The notes: generated by a model from the letters alone, not told the origin. A DNA stretch of 64,000 nt from Campylobacter coli (GCA_039516895.1 CP154437.1:186001-250000); one strand, 5' to 3'. Positions 54,274-63,427 are shown, numbered from the stretch's first letter. Numbers and translations: made by a program.

Positions 54274-55353
54274 ATGGACTCTAAAATCTTTTTAGAAAAT
54301 GGTCGCATTCAAAGCAAGGGCTATGCTATGCTTAGCAAAGATGCGAAATTCACACCCTTTGAATTCACACGCCACGCTGTGGGTGATAATGATATTTTGA
54401 TTAAAATTTTATATGCAGGAATTTGCCATAGCGACATCCACACTGCAAGAAGCGAGTGGGGAGAAGCTGTGTATCCTTGTGTGCCAGGGCATGAGATAGC
54501 AGGAGAAGTGATCGCAGTGGGTAAAAATGTGAGCAAATTTAAAGTAGGGGATTATGCAGGGGTTGGCTGTATGGTAAATTCGTGCGGAGAATGCGAAGCG
54601 TGCAAAAAATCTCAAGAGCAATTTTGCGAAAAAGGACAAACCATCTATACTTACAATAGCTGCGATATTTTTCATGATAATGAAAACACCTATGGAGGCT
54701 ACTCAAACAACATAGTTGTAAGTGAAAAATTTGCCGTTTGTGTGCCAAAAGATGCACCGATGGAAAAAGTCGCGCCTTTGCTTTGTGCAGGAATTACCAC
54801 TTATTCTCCACTTAAATTTTCAAATATCAAAGAAGGCTCAAGCGTAGCGGTAGCGGGATTTGGCGGACTTGGTATGATGGCGGTTAAATATGCTGTGAAA
54901 ATGGGCGCAAAAGTAAGTGTTTTTGCTAGAAATGAAAACAAAAAAGCCGATGCTTTGGCTATGGGCGTGAGTTCTTTTTATACAAGCACAGATAAAAATG
55001 CTGTAAAAGAACGCTTTGATCTTATCATCTCTACTATCCCAACTCCTTATGATCCTAGTGCTTATATGGATTTGCTTAAATTTGGCGGTGAAATGGCGAT
55101 AGTGGGTTTGCCACCTCACGAAGTTGCTCCAAGTATCAGTGTGATAACCTTTGTGCATAAAGCGGGTAAAAAAGTCTATGGTTCGCTAATCGGCGGAATC
55201 GCAGAAACTCAAGAAATGCTTGATTTTTCACTCAAACATAAAATTTACCCTGAAACTGAACTCATCACTTCAAAAGATATCGACAAAGCTTATGAAAATC
55301 TCACTTCAGGAAAAGCAAAATTCCGCTATGTGATCGATATGACAAAGGAATAA
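54274..55353 (+). CDS. Zinc-dependent alcohol dehydrogenase (AdhC/YahK type)
   Basis: A 359-residue cinnamyl-alcohol-dehydrogenase-type medium-chain dehydrogenase. Catalytic zinc ligands are in AGICHSDIHTARSEWG (Cys48-area) and PGHEIAGEV; the structural zinc lobe reads CGECEACKKSQEQFC. The nucleotide loop GFGGLGMMAVKYA lies near residue 193. NADP-dependent aldehyde reduction is the likely activity. Equivalent of Cj1548c; GGAGAGAAAATG provides the ribosome site. Confidence 0.9.
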   Translation: MDSKIFLENGRIQSKGYAMLSKDAKFTPFEFTRHAVGDNDILIKILYAGICHSDIHTARSEWGEAVYPCVPGHEIAGEVIAVGKNVSKFKVGDYAGVGCMVNSCGECEACKKSQEQFCEKGQTIYTYNSCDIFHDNENTYGGYSNNIVVSEKFAVCVPKDAPMEKVAPLLCAGITTYSPLKFSNIKEGSSVAVAGFGGLGMMAVKYAVKMGAKVSVFARNENKKADALAMGVSSFYTSTDKNAVKERFDLIISTIPTPYDPSAYMDLLKFGGEMAIVGLPPHEVAPSISVITFVHKAGKKVYGSLIGGIAETQEMLDFSLKHKIYPETELITSKDIDKAYENLTSGKAKFRYVIDMTKE

Positions 55354-55361
55354 AATTATTT

Positions 55362-55940
55362 ATGTATAAAAAATTAAGCTTAAGTAACTATGAAAAAGAG
55401 AGGTTGAAACACTATACAAATACGGCGTTAAGTAGATTTGAACTAAGTCATAGTTTTAAAATAAATAAAATGAAAAATTCTCATTTTATTTATTCTTTAA
55501 GTAAAATTGTAAATGATACACAAGAGTTAAAAAGAAGCGTGATTGAAAACGAAGCAATTCAATTTCATAAAATTAATCCTGCTTATGTTTTACTCAAAAA
55601 TAATGAAATCTGCAATACTTTTACAGAATTTGATTATGATTTCAATATTTTTTTGAGTAATTATGAAAAAGATTATGAATTATTTTTAAAAAAAGATTTA
55701 TGTTTTTGTATAAAACAAGCTCCAGAAAATAGTTTTTATATATCAAGTTTTAAATCTTATTTTAATTCTTTTTCTTTGCATTTAAAAAATGGCTATGAAT
55801 TTTATGCGCCTATTTTTACAACTTACAAAAAAGTTGATGAGTTGATAATTTACGCTAATTTTCATCACGCCTTTTTTGATTTATCTAAGGCAAAAATATT
55901 TTTTGAAAACTTAGAATTTGAACTAAAAAAATTATTTTAA
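55362..55940 (+). CDS. Chloramphenicol acetyltransferase-like protein
   Basis: A 192-residue protein of the CAT family by pattern. Near the C-terminus FHHAFFDLSKAKIFFENLE matches the CAT active-site HHAVCDGFHVxxFxxxLE, so the catalytic His is present at 168/169 and the Asp at 173, but the following Gly is Leu. SFYISSFKSYFNSFSLHL corresponds to the CAT strand with WVSFTSFDLN. It is 20 residues shorter than type CATs. It follows the alcohol dehydrogenase by 8 bp and is likely cotranscribed. Chloramphenicol resistance is not established; it could acetylate another small molecule. Confidence 0.68.
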   Translation: MYKKLSLSNYEKERLKHYTNTALSRFELSHSFKINKMKNSHFIYSLSKIVNDTQELKRSVIENEAIQFHKINPAYVLLKNNEICNTFTEFDYDFNIFLSNYEKDYELFLKKDLCFCIKQAPENSFYISSFKSYFNSFSLHLKNGYEFYAPIFTTYKKVDELIIYANFHHAFFDLSKAKIFFENLEFELKKLF

Positions 55941-56389
55941 TACTTATCAAACACTATATCGCTAATGTCAAAACCTTTTTGCTTGGCGATATCTAAGAGT
56001 TTATCTATATCTTTTTTATCGATGATTTTTCTAGATAATATCCAAAGATACTCTTTATCAGGACTTCCAACGACAGCAACTTCATAGTCTGTGTCTACAA
56101 AGAGAATTTCATAATTTGTTTTATTAAATAAATTCATAAAAATGCTAAATTTCACCGATAAAGCTCTTGGGGATTTTACTTTGGCTTTGCCTTGCACTTG
56201 CGAAACCTCTCCATCTTTTTTAACACAGATATTTTTTATCTTTACAACAGGGGTAGAGCCTTCGTATTCTAGTTGATATTCAGCTTTAGACTGAACGCAA
56301 GATTTTTGAAAAAATGCAGGTTTTCTAGCCATCTCAAGCCAAGTTCCCATATATTTTTCTAAATTAACATCTCCTATAAGTTCTATCAT
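55937..56389 (-). CDS. Lipocalin-family protein (Blc-like)
   Basis: A 150-residue lipocalin: the GxW motif is NLEKYMGTWLEMARKPAFF (residues 9-27) and the C-terminal part EYLWILSRKIIDKKDIDKLL is the usual Blc end. No signal peptide or lipobox is visible, unlike E. coli Blc, so it is probably cytoplasmic. Binds small hydrophobic molecules in relatives. Equivalent of Cj1547. Strong AGGAGGAT site before its ATG. Its 3' end overlaps the CAT-like gene by 4 bp on the opposite strand. Confidence 0.85.
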   Translation of the reverse strand: MIELIGDVNLEKYMGTWLEMARKPAFFQKSCVQSKAEYQLEYEGSTPVVKIKNICVKKDGEVSQVQGKAKVKSPRALSVKFSIFMNLFNKTNYEILFVDTDYEVAVVGSPDKEYLWILSRKIIDKKDIDKLLDIAKQKGFDISDIVFDKY

Positions 56390-56456
56390 GGTATCCTCCT
56401 TTTGTTTTTCTCTCCCCTTCTTTCCTTTATATGTGATTAAACCATCACTTTATGTA

Positions 56457-56485
56457 TTGACATTATAACTTGCATAAATTAAAAT
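56457..56485 (+). promoter_or_regulatory. Sigma-70 promoter of the second MFS exporter
   Basis: TTGACA (56457-56462), 17-bp spacer, TAAAAT (56480-56485), 34 bp before the ATG at 56520. Unlike the promoter of its paralogue at 35811, spacing is normal and there is no MerR-type dyad. Confidence 0.65.
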
Positions 56486-56519
56486 TGCGAGTTTAATTTT
56501 TCGAAAAAAGGTTTTTTTA

Positions 56520-57710
56520 ATGCAACAATCAAGTATAACTATAAACAATACTCATCAAATCAAGATCTTAATCACGCTTTGTCTAGGTGTGTTTGGGCTT
56601 ATCAGTATGGAACTTGGGGTGATGGGGATTATACCGCTTATATCGGAGAAATTTGGCGTTAGTGTTAGTGATGCGGGGTGGAGTGTGAGTATATTTGCAC
56701 TGATTGTAATGTGCTGTGCGCCTATCGCGCCTATGCTTTGTGCGAATTTTAATCCTAAAAAGCTTATGCTATTTTGCTTGGCTATTTTTTCTCTTAGCTC
56801 TTTAGCAAGCATGTTTGTAAATGATTTTTGGCTACATTTGATTTTAAGAGCTATCCCTGCTTTTTTTCATCCTATTTATCTTGCACTTGCTTTTAGCACA
56901 GCTGCAAATTTAGCAGATGATAAAAGTAAAGTGCCTCATATAGTTGCAAAGATTTTTATGGCTATTAGTGCGGGGTTGGTTCTTGGGGTGCCACTGAGTA
57001 GCTATTTTGGTGGGAATTTCAGCTTTGAAATGGCGATGGCTTTTTATGTGGTGATTAATTCTTTAGCATTTTTTATCACTTTGTTTTTTATGCCTGATTT
57101 TAAAAAGACAAGCAGGATAAAGGTAGGAAAACAGCTTTTAAGTCTAAGATATGCGCTTTTGTGGATTTCTATGCTTGCTGTTTTTTGTATTTCGACGGGG
57201 TATTTGGGTTTTTATTCTTATTATTCTGAATTTTTATTTAGCGTGAGTAAAATGAGCTTTACAAATATCAGTTTAGCACTTTTTATTTATGGTTTTGCAA
57301 GTATTATCGGCAATAATATCGCGGGTAAAACTTTGATCAATCATTCAAATCAAACGCTTGTATTTACTTCTATGGCGATGATTTTGATATATGCTTTGAT
57401 TTTTGTAAATGCAGCGCAATTTGCAATCATGCTTACATTGAGCTTGATTTTAGGAATTTTAAATGGAATTTTAAATAATGCAATGCATTATATCATCACC
57501 TTTCCTTTCCCTAGGGCAAAAGATTTTACTAATGGGCTTTTCATAAGCGTTTCAAATATTTCTATCAGTGTGGGTGCTACTCTTTGTGGTTTAGTCATTT
57601 CTATAAAAGAAACTAAATACATTGCGATAAGTTCTATTATCATGGTGGGTTTAGGACTTATTTTGGTATTGGTTAGAATGAGATTAGAAGATAAAAGGTT
57701 GAAAATTTAG
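56520..57710 (+). CDS. MFS drug-efflux-type transporter (DHA1), paralogue of the 35811 gene
   Basis: A 396-residue, 12-helix exporter strongly similar along its whole length to the one at 35811. Shared segments include GVMGIIPLISEKFGVSVSDA, CANFNPKKLML, FHPIYLALAF and FPRAKDFTNGLFISVSN. It is followed 7 bp later by an AAC(6')-like acetyltransferase and then mdaB, forming a likely three-gene drug/quinone stress operon. Substrate unknown. Confidence 0.82.
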   Translation: MQQSSITINNTHQIKILITLCLGVFGLISMELGVMGIIPLISEKFGVSVSDAGWSVSIFALIVMCCAPIAPMLCANFNPKKLMLFCLAIFSLSSLASMFVNDFWLHLILRAIPAFFHPIYLALAFSTAANLADDKSKVPHIVAKIFMAISAGLVLGVPLSSYFGGNFSFEMAMAFYVVINSLAFFITLFFMPDFKKTSRIKVGKQLLSLRYALLWISMLAVFCISTGYLGFYSYYSEFLFSVSKMSFTNISLALFIYGFASIIGNNIAGKTLINHSNQTLVFTSMAMILIYALIFVNAAQFAIMLTLSLILGILNGILNNAMHYIITFPFPRAKDFTNGLFISVSNISISVGATLCGLVISIKETKYIAISSIIMVGLGLILVLVRMRLEDKRLKI

Positions 57711-57717
57711 GTTTATT

Positions 57718-58152
57718 ATGGTAAAAAAAGCTAAGAAAAATGATAATGAAACAATAGCAAATTTAGCCCTTTTGCTTTGGCCAAATCATAATTTAAAAGA
57801 TTTGGAGCAAGAATTTTTAGAAATTTTAGATTCTAAAAAAGTTGCCATTTTTCTCAAATACATAGGCACAGAAGCAGTAGGCTTTGTCTATGTGAGTTTA
57901 AGAAATGATTATGTAGAGGGATCTTCTAGCTCTCCTGTAGGATATTTAGAAGGGATTTTTATAAAAGAAGAATTTCGTAAACGCGGTTTTGCTAAAGAAT
58001 TATTAGAGTTTTGCGAAAAATGGGCAAAAAAGCAAGGTGCAAAGGAATTCGCAAGTGATTGTGAATTAGAAAACCAAAAAAGTCTTAGTTTTCACAAAGC
58101 TTTGGGCTTTAGTGAGGCAAATAGAATCGTTTGTTTTATCAAAAAATTATGA
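57718..58152 (+). CDS. GNAT acetyltransferase resembling AAC(6') aminoglycoside enzymes
   Basis: A 144-residue GNAT protein. The layout is the AAC(6') one: LLWPNHN near the N-terminus, SLRNDYVEGSSSSPVGYLEG around residues 60-80, acetyl-CoA loop EEFRKRGFAKELL, FASDCELENQKSLSFHKALG and VCFIKKL at the end. These match, residue by residue in many places, the chromosomal AAC(6')-I enzymes. Activity toward aminoglycosides is a prediction, and related GNATs have other substrates. It is 7 bp after the MFS gene and 10 bp before mdaB. Confidence 0.78.
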   Translation: MVKKAKKNDNETIANLALLLWPNHNLKDLEQEFLEILDSKKVAIFLKYIGTEAVGFVYVSLRNDYVEGSSSSPVGYLEGIFIKEEFRKRGFAKELLEFCEKWAKKQGAKEFASDCELENQKSLSFHKALGFSEANRIVCFIKKL

Positions 58153-58162
58153 AAGGAAAACT

Positions 58163-58747
58163 ATGAAAAACATACTTTTATTAAATGGAGCAAAAAGCTT
58201 CGGACATTCAGGTGGCAAGCTAAATGATACTTTGCACGAAGTGGCAAAAGAAAGTCTTTTAAATTTGGGATTAAAGGTCGATGAAACCTATATCGATAAG
58301 GGTTATGATATAGAAAATGAAGTTGCAAAGATACTTAATGCCGATGCGATCATCTATCAAATGCCAGGATGGTGGATGGGTGAGCCTTGGATAGTGAAAA
58401 AATACATCGATGAGGTTTTTACTGCAGGGCATGGAAAATTTTATGCAAACGATGGCAGAAGTAGAGAAGATGCAAGTAAAAAATATGGCAGCGGCGGACT
58501 TGTAAATAATAAAAAATATATGTTTAGCCTTACTTGGAATGCACCGCTTGAAGCCTTTAAAGATAAAGATCAGTTTTTTGAAGGTGTGGGCGTAGATGGA
58601 GTGTATTTGCATTTACACAAAGCAAATCAGTTTTTGGGTATGAAGCCTTTGGCAACTTTTATTTGTAATGATGTGATGAAAAATCCACAAGTGGAAAAAT
58701 ATATCGAGGATTATAAAGCACATTTGCAAAAAGTGTTTGGGAGCTAA
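58163..58747 (+). CDS. mdaB: NADPH:quinone reductase MdaB
   Basis: A 194-residue flavodoxin-fold quinone reductase: KNILLLNGAKSFGHSGGKLN (flavin loop) and IIYQMPGWWMGEPWIVKKYI (near residue 64) plus TWNAPLEAF are MdaB landmarks. ATG at 58163 with GAAAGGA upstream is the start; the longer in-frame version to 58112 lies inside the acetyltransferase gene. Antioxidant role by two-electron quinone reduction. Equivalent of Cj1545c. Confidence 0.9.
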   Translation: MKNILLLNGAKSFGHSGGKLNDTLHEVAKESLLNLGLKVDETYIDKGYDIENEVAKILNADAIIYQMPGWWMGEPWIVKKYIDEVFTAGHGKFYANDGRSREDASKKYGSGGLVNNKKYMFSLTWNAPLEAFKDKDQFFEGVGVDGVYLHLHKANQFLGMKPLATFICNDVMKNPQVEKYIEDYKAHLQKVFGS

Positions 58748-58879
58748 GCCAAGATAGCAAGTGCAAAATTTGCACCATCTTATAGATGATTTTAAATAAA
58801 CATTAATTCATGCTGGGTTATTATTTGGCCTAGCATTTTAATATCATAAAATATTCTTGTTTATTTCAAAAGGTAGTAA

Positions 58880-59779
58880 ATGGATCGTTCAAAATATTTA
58901 TTTATCTTGCTTGTTATTGCTATGTTTTTATGGGGTTCTTCATGGCCGACATCTAAGATTTTGGCAAATTATACAGATACTTCTATTATTACCTTTTGGC
59001 GTTTTTTCTTTGTTGTATTGGGTTCATTTTTTGTTTTAAGCTTCTTGAAAATTCCTCTTAGGCTTGAAAAAACTGCCTTAAAATGGGTATTGATAGCAGG
59101 AGTTTTAAATGGACTTTATGCCTTTGTATTTTTTATTGCTATAAAGCATGGTTTAGCAGGTAAAGGAGGGGTTTTAGTAACCACTATGATTCCTATATTT
59201 TCTTATTTGATATTTATGATAGCGATATTCTTTCAAAAAGATAAAAAATCAACTCACAAGATCACAAAGAGTGAAATTCTAGGCTTATTTTTGGGTTTGA
59301 TTTCAGGGCTTTGTTTGCTAAATTTAGGCTCTATGGAAGAGCTTTTGGGTAAGTTTAATGCTTTGTTTTTAAGCTGTGCTTTTATATGGGCTTTGATGGC
59401 TGTTTTTACTCATAAAGCAAAAGGGACTCATCCTTTGGCGATTAATTTTTATATCAACCTTATGTCGTTATTGATGTTTTCATGGGTGTTGTTTGATCTT
59501 AAAAGTTATGAGATCTTTCAATTTGATTTTAAATTTTGGGTCAATCTTTTTGTGGTGGCTTTTTTATCTACGGTGGTAGGTACGAGTATATATTATTATG
59601 GAATTCACATTTTAGGAAGTGTAAAAGCAAATTCTTTTGTTTTGATCACTCCTGCAAGTGCTTTGATTTGCAGCTTTTTTATCTTAGATGAAGTACCTAC
59701 TATACTTACTTTAATAGGCTGTGTTTTAGCGATTTTTGCTATATATTTTATCAATATTTATGGTAAGAAAAAATCCTAA
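58880..59779 (+). CDS. DMT-family permease (EamA, RhaT-like)
   Basis: A 299-residue inner-membrane protein with ten predicted helices in two EamA repeats (residues about 6-135 and 150-290). The start MFLWGSSWPTSKIL and GTSIYYYGIHILGSVKANSF in the second repeat are characteristic. Metabolite export is the usual role; substrate unknown. It is convergent with and overlaps the DUF1445 gene by 4 bp. Confidence 0.82.
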   Translation: MDRSKYLFILLVIAMFLWGSSWPTSKILANYTDTSIITFWRFFFVVLGSFFVLSFLKIPLRLEKTALKWVLIAGVLNGLYAFVFFIAIKHGLAGKGGVLVTTMIPIFSYLIFMIAIFFQKDKKSTHKITKSEILGLFLGLISGLCLLNLGSMEELLGKFNALFLSCAFIWALMAVFTHKAKGTHPLAINFYINLMSLLMFSWVLFDLKSYEIFQFDFKFWVNLFVVAFLSTVVGTSIYYYGIHILGSVKANSFVLITPASALICSFFILDEVPTILTLIGCVLAIFAIYFINIYGKKKS

Positions 59780-60540
59780 GATTTTAAAGATGAATTTAAA
59801 ATATCGCTTATAAACATATGCCCTGGCGCATGGGTAATCACAAAAGGCAATTTTGCTTTCATTATCACATTTTGTGGAGTTACGCCACAAGCCCAAAATA
59901 CAGGAATTTCGCCTTCTTTTATAATAGGATCATCACCAAAATCAGCTTTTAAAACATTATTTATACCAATTTCCTTAGCATTGCCAATTTGCACAGGAGC
60001 TCCGTGAACTAAAGGAAAATTAGCAGTGATTTCGCTAGCTTTTTTGGCATTATCAGGAGTAAAGGGGCGCATAGAAACAACCATTTCGCCACTAAAAATT
60101 CCTACGCTTTTACAAGCAATATTGGTTTTATACATTGGCACATTGCATTTATTGCTAATATGTCTTATTTCTAAGCCTTTTTCAAGTAAAGCTTCTTCAA
60201 AAGAAAAGCTACAACCTAGTAAAAAACCTATCAAATCATCATTATAATACTCGCTTATATCATAAGCCTCTTTAGTTTTTACTCCATTTTCGTAGATAAA
60301 ATATTTTGGAATGTCAGTGTAAATATTTGCATTCTTGGCAATTTTTTGAGTAAATTTACCATGTACTATTTCTAAAAGCGGGCAGGGTTTTGGATTAAGT
60401 ATACAAAAGGTTTCAAAGTCTTTAGCATATTCTTTGGGTAAAATAACCAAATTTGCTTGTGCGTAGCCTAAGGCCATGCCTGAAGTTTGTTCTTTTATCT
60501 CACCTTTTGCGATTTTTTCTCTTAGTTGTTTTGGATTCAT
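59776..60540 (-). CDS. DUF1445 / YcsI-family putative hydro-lyase (D-glutamate cyclase-like)
   Basis: A 254-residue protein of the D-glutamate cyclase / YcsI family: GYAQANLVILPKEYAKDFETF and DLIGFLLGCSFSFEEALLE (residues about 107-125), then MRPF and HGAPVQIG. In Bacillus ycsI lies with ycsF/ycsG and kipI/kipA genes, as here. The family is linked to glutamate/5-oxoproline handling. It lies 8 bp after pxpC. Confidence 0.85.
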   Translation of the reverse strand: MNPKQLREKIAKGEIKEQTSGMALGYAQANLVILPKEYAKDFETFCILNPKPCPLLEIVHGKFTQKIAKNANIYTDIPKYFIYENGVKTKEAYDISEYYNDDLIGFLLGCSFSFEEALLEKGLEIRHISNKCNVPMYKTNIACKSVGIFSGEMVVSMRPFTPDNAKKASEITANFPLVHGAPVQIGNAKEIGINNVLKADFGDDPIIKEGEIPVFWACGVTPQNVIMKAKLPFVITHAPGHMFISDILNSSLKS

Positions 60541-60548
60541 TTTTATCC

Positions 60549-61514
60549 TTAAATCAAATTTTCAAAATCAAGATTGATTTTTTTATCCAAAATCTTAAAT
60601 CTTTCTTCCTTTTGTTTATAGAGTTCTAAAGCATTTTGCATGCTAATGTTTTCAAATTTAAAATTTGTTCCTAATTTCGCTTGTGCAAGCAAAGGCAAGT
60701 CATTTTCTATAACAGAGGCTATTTTTGTATAACCTCCAGTGCTTTGTCTTCCTGCCATTAAAATGATAGGTAGGCCATTTTTTGGCACTTGAATACTTCC
60801 AAAAACCGCAGGATCTGAAATAATATCGGCCGAATTTTTATGTTCTATCATAGCTTGAGCTTCTGCATAGATTGCCATTCTATCGCTTTTTAAGCCTATC
60901 TTATAACTAGTATTTAAAAAGGTATTTAAGCCATTTTGCGTAAAAGCATCATCGTTTGTGCCTAAAACAACACGGATAGTGGGTTCTTTAGCAAACTGAA
61001 AAACAGGATTTTCACATTCTCTTTTTGATAGATTAAAAGGGATAAAGCTGTTATTTAGTTCTAATACATCATCCTTTTGTAAAGCTTTTCCATTAAATAT
61101 CCCAACACCCATTTTTACATCGCTTGATTTTGAATTTAAAAAGCTTTTTATCTTAAATCCACCCGCTACGCATAGATAGCCTCGAAAACCTATTTTTGCT
61201 AAACCAAGTTCTAAAACATCACCCTTTTTTGCTTGATAAACTTTACAAGTTTGAATTTTTTTATTGTTTAATTTAGCTTCAAATTCTGCCCCGCTTAATA
61301 CAAAATAGCTTTCATCTAAAAATTCGTATTTTCCACCTTTTAAACAAAGCTCAAGTCCTGCTTCATCTTGTTTATTTCCAAGTAAGATATTTGCAATCCT
61401 TAAAGAAAGTTCATCCATCACACCGCTTCTTGCTATGCCTAATTTAGCATAATTTTTACGCCCAAGATCTTGTATGGTGGAATTTATAGAAGCTTCAATG
61501 ACTTTTATACTCAT
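60549..61514 (-). CDS. pxpC: 5-oxoprolinase subunit C
   Basis: A 321-residue KipA/biotin-dependent carboxyltransferase-like protein. KVIEASINSTIQDLGRKNYA at the start, GVMDELSLRIANILLGN and GRQSTGGYTKIASVIENDLP near residue 255 are family signatures. With PxpA and PxpB it hydrolyses 5-oxoproline to glutamate using ATP. Overlaps pxpB by 20 bp. Confidence 0.88.
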   Translation of the reverse strand: MSIKVIEASINSTIQDLGRKNYAKLGIARSGVMDELSLRIANILLGNKQDEAGLELCLKGGKYEFLDESYFVLSGAEFEAKLNNKKIQTCKVYQAKKGDVLELGLAKIGFRGYLCVAGGFKIKSFLNSKSSDVKMGVGIFNGKALQKDDVLELNNSFIPFNLSKRECENPVFQFAKEPTIRVVLGTNDDAFTQNGLNTFLNTSYKIGLKSDRMAIYAEAQAMIEHKNSADIISDPAVFGSIQVPKNGLPIILMAGRQSTGGYTKIASVIENDLPLLAQAKLGTNFKFENISMQNALELYKQKEERFKILDKKINLDFENLI

Positions 61515-62235
61515 AAATTTCCTTTTGATAGACCTTTTTTAAAACCTGTTCTTTAATATCGTAAAATTCATCTTTTGAAATGGCTTTAAATTTTAAAAAC
61601 ATTCCTGCTTTTAAAAGTGTAGGATTTTTTTCGTCTTCTTTATTGAAAAATTCTAAAGGAGTTCTAGCAATGATTTGCCAACCGCCTGGGCTTGAAATCG
61701 GATAAACTCCTGTTTGCTTATCGGCAATACCTACACTTCCTGCCTCAATTTTGGTTCTAGGGCTTGCGAGTCTTGGGGTAAAAAGTCTTTCATCAAGTCC
61801 TCCAAGATAAGGAAAACCGGCCATAAATCCTAGCATAAAAACAAGATAATAGGGCTTTGTATGAAGATTTATCAATTCTTCCTTGGAAAGATTATGATAC
61901 TTGCATACAAATTCTAAATCAAGCCCAAATTCTTCATCATAACAAAGTGGAACTTCGATACAAAGATTGGATTTTTTATCCGTTATTTTAATATCCTTTT
62001 TGATTTTTTCTAAAAAATCGAGTAAAGAATTCAAGGATAATACGCAAGGATTAAAATAAATAAGCAAGCTAGAATAAGCACTTACAAGCTCATCTATGCC
62101 ATAAATTTCATTTTCATTTATACCTTTTTGAATTCTAGCCTCAGTGCTTAAAACCAAAGCGTTGATTTGAGGCGAAATTTCTTGTTTAAAGCGCAAAAGC
62201 ACTGCTTTGCTTCCACTAAAATGTATGCTAAACAT
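61495..62235 (-). CDS. pxpB: 5-oxoprolinase subunit B
   Basis: A 246-residue KipI-family protein: VEVPLCYDEEFGLDLEFVC-like stretch (IEVPLCYDEEFGLDLE), then FMAGFPYLGGLDERLFTPR and IADKQTGVYPISSPGGWQII, all near-invariant in the family. It starts 2 bp after the NRAMP-like gene and overlaps pxpC. Confidence 0.88.
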   Translation of the reverse strand: MFSIHFSGSKAVLLRFKQEISPQINALVLSTEARIQKGINENEIYGIDELVSAYSSLLIYFNPCVLSLNSLLDFLEKIKKDIKITDKKSNLCIEVPLCYDEEFGLDLEFVCKYHNLSKEELINLHTKPYYLVFMLGFMAGFPYLGGLDERLFTPRLASPRTKIEAGSVGIADKQTGVYPISSPGGWQIIARTPLEFFNKEDEKNPTLLKAGMFLKFKAISKDEFYDIKEQVLKKVYQKEIYEYKSH

Positions 62236-62236
62236 T

Positions 62237-63406
62237 TTATATTAACTTTATCATAGAAAGTATAGATAAATAAGACATTAAAGCCACGATCAAAAGTCCA
62301 AAAGCACTCATCCATTTGGGATGCTTATAGTCTCCAACTATGCTTTTTTTATGTGCTGCAATTATCATTATAAATAGGGTAATAGGCAAAATCCAACCAT
62401 TGATTGTTCCAACGATGATTAATATACTTGCAGGAGATTTTCCAAGTATATAAAAAACTAAAGTTGAAACAATAATGAAAAAAATTACCACAAAGCGGTT
62501 ATATTTTTCAATCCAAGGATGAAAAGATCTTATAAAAGATACAGAAGTGTAAGCAGCTCCAATAACTGATGAAATAGCAGCTAAAAAGAGCACTATGCCA
62601 AAGATTTTTAAGCCCAAATCTCCTAAAGCATGATGAAATACCGAACCAGCAGGATTTTCTTTATCCAGTATGAAACCAGAGCTAACTACCCCTAAAACTG
62701 CTAAAAATAAAATCACACGCATGATTCCTGTGATAATGATTCCGCTTACTGCGGCTTTATTAATATAGTTTAAATTTTCTTTTCCATAAAGCTTTGCATC
62801 TATAAGTCTGTGCGCGCCCGAAAATACTATGTATCCACCTACCGTTCCGCCTACTAAGGTTACTATAGAAATAACATCAATTTGTGTAGGCATGAATGTT
62901 CTAAAAAGAGCTTCGCCAATAGGAGGTTTTGAAGCAAAGGCTACATAAGCAGTAAGGATAATCATCACAAAACCTGCTAAAACGATGAATTTATCCATCA
63001 ATTCCCCAGCTTTTTTAAAGATAAAAATACCAATAGCAATAATGGCGCTAATAATTGCTGCGTTTTCTACGCTAATGCCTAATACTATATTTAATCCAAG
63101 TCCAGCTCCTGCTATGTTTCCTATATTAAAGAAAAAGCCACCTAGTGCAATTAAAAAAGCTACAAAATAGCCCAAATTAGGTAAAACCATATTGGCTACT
63201 TCAGTTCCTCTTTTTCCGCTTATCCCTATAATGCGCCAAATATTAAGTTGTGCTCCTATATCCAAAATAATAGAAACAAGTATCACAAAACCAAAACTAG
63301 CCAACAAGCTTCCTGTAAATGTTGCTGTTTGGGTTAAAAATCCAGGGCCAATGGCAGAGGTTGCCATCAAAAAAGCAGCGCCCAAAAGAGCGGTTTTGTT
63401 TATCAT
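62237..63406 (-). CDS. NRAMP-related transporter (YcsG-like)
   Basis: A 389-residue membrane protein with about 11 helices. It is related to NRAMP metal transporters (ATSAIGPGFLTQTATFTG in helix 1), but the metal-binding DPGN motif is not present (IGPGF instead), so metal transport is unlikely. Genomic position inside a 5-oxoprolinase operon suggests uptake of 5-oxoproline or a related acid (inference). Lies 21 bp after pxpA. Confidence 0.83.
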   Translation of the reverse strand: MINKTALLGAAFLMATSAIGPGFLTQTATFTGSLLASFGFVILVSIILDIGAQLNIWRIIGISGKRGTEVANMVLPNLGYFVAFLIALGGFFFNIGNIAGAGLGLNIVLGISVENAAIISAIIAIGIFIFKKAGELMDKFIVLAGFVMIILTAYVAFASKPPIGEALFRTFMPTQIDVISIVTLVGGTVGGYIVFSGAHRLIDAKLYGKENLNYINKAAVSGIIITGIMRVILFLAVLGVVSSGFILDKENPAGSVFHHALGDLGLKIFGIVLFLAAISSVIGAAYTSVSFIRSFHPWIEKYNRFVVIFFIIVSTLVFYILGKSPASILIIVGTINGWILPITLFIMIIAAHKKSIVGDYKHPKWMSAFGLLIVALMSYLSILSMIKLI

Positions 63407-63427
63407 TTTTATCCTTTCTTATAGTTT

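Noticed and set aside
54321-55158. Several long minus-strand open frames opposite the alcohol dehydrogenase
   Set aside because: Antisense shadows of a well-supported gene, without ribosome sites or recognisable domains.
56433-56448. GTGAT-N6-ATCAC dyad between the lipocalin and MFS genes
   Set aside because: Only 5-bp arms; too weak to support an operator call.
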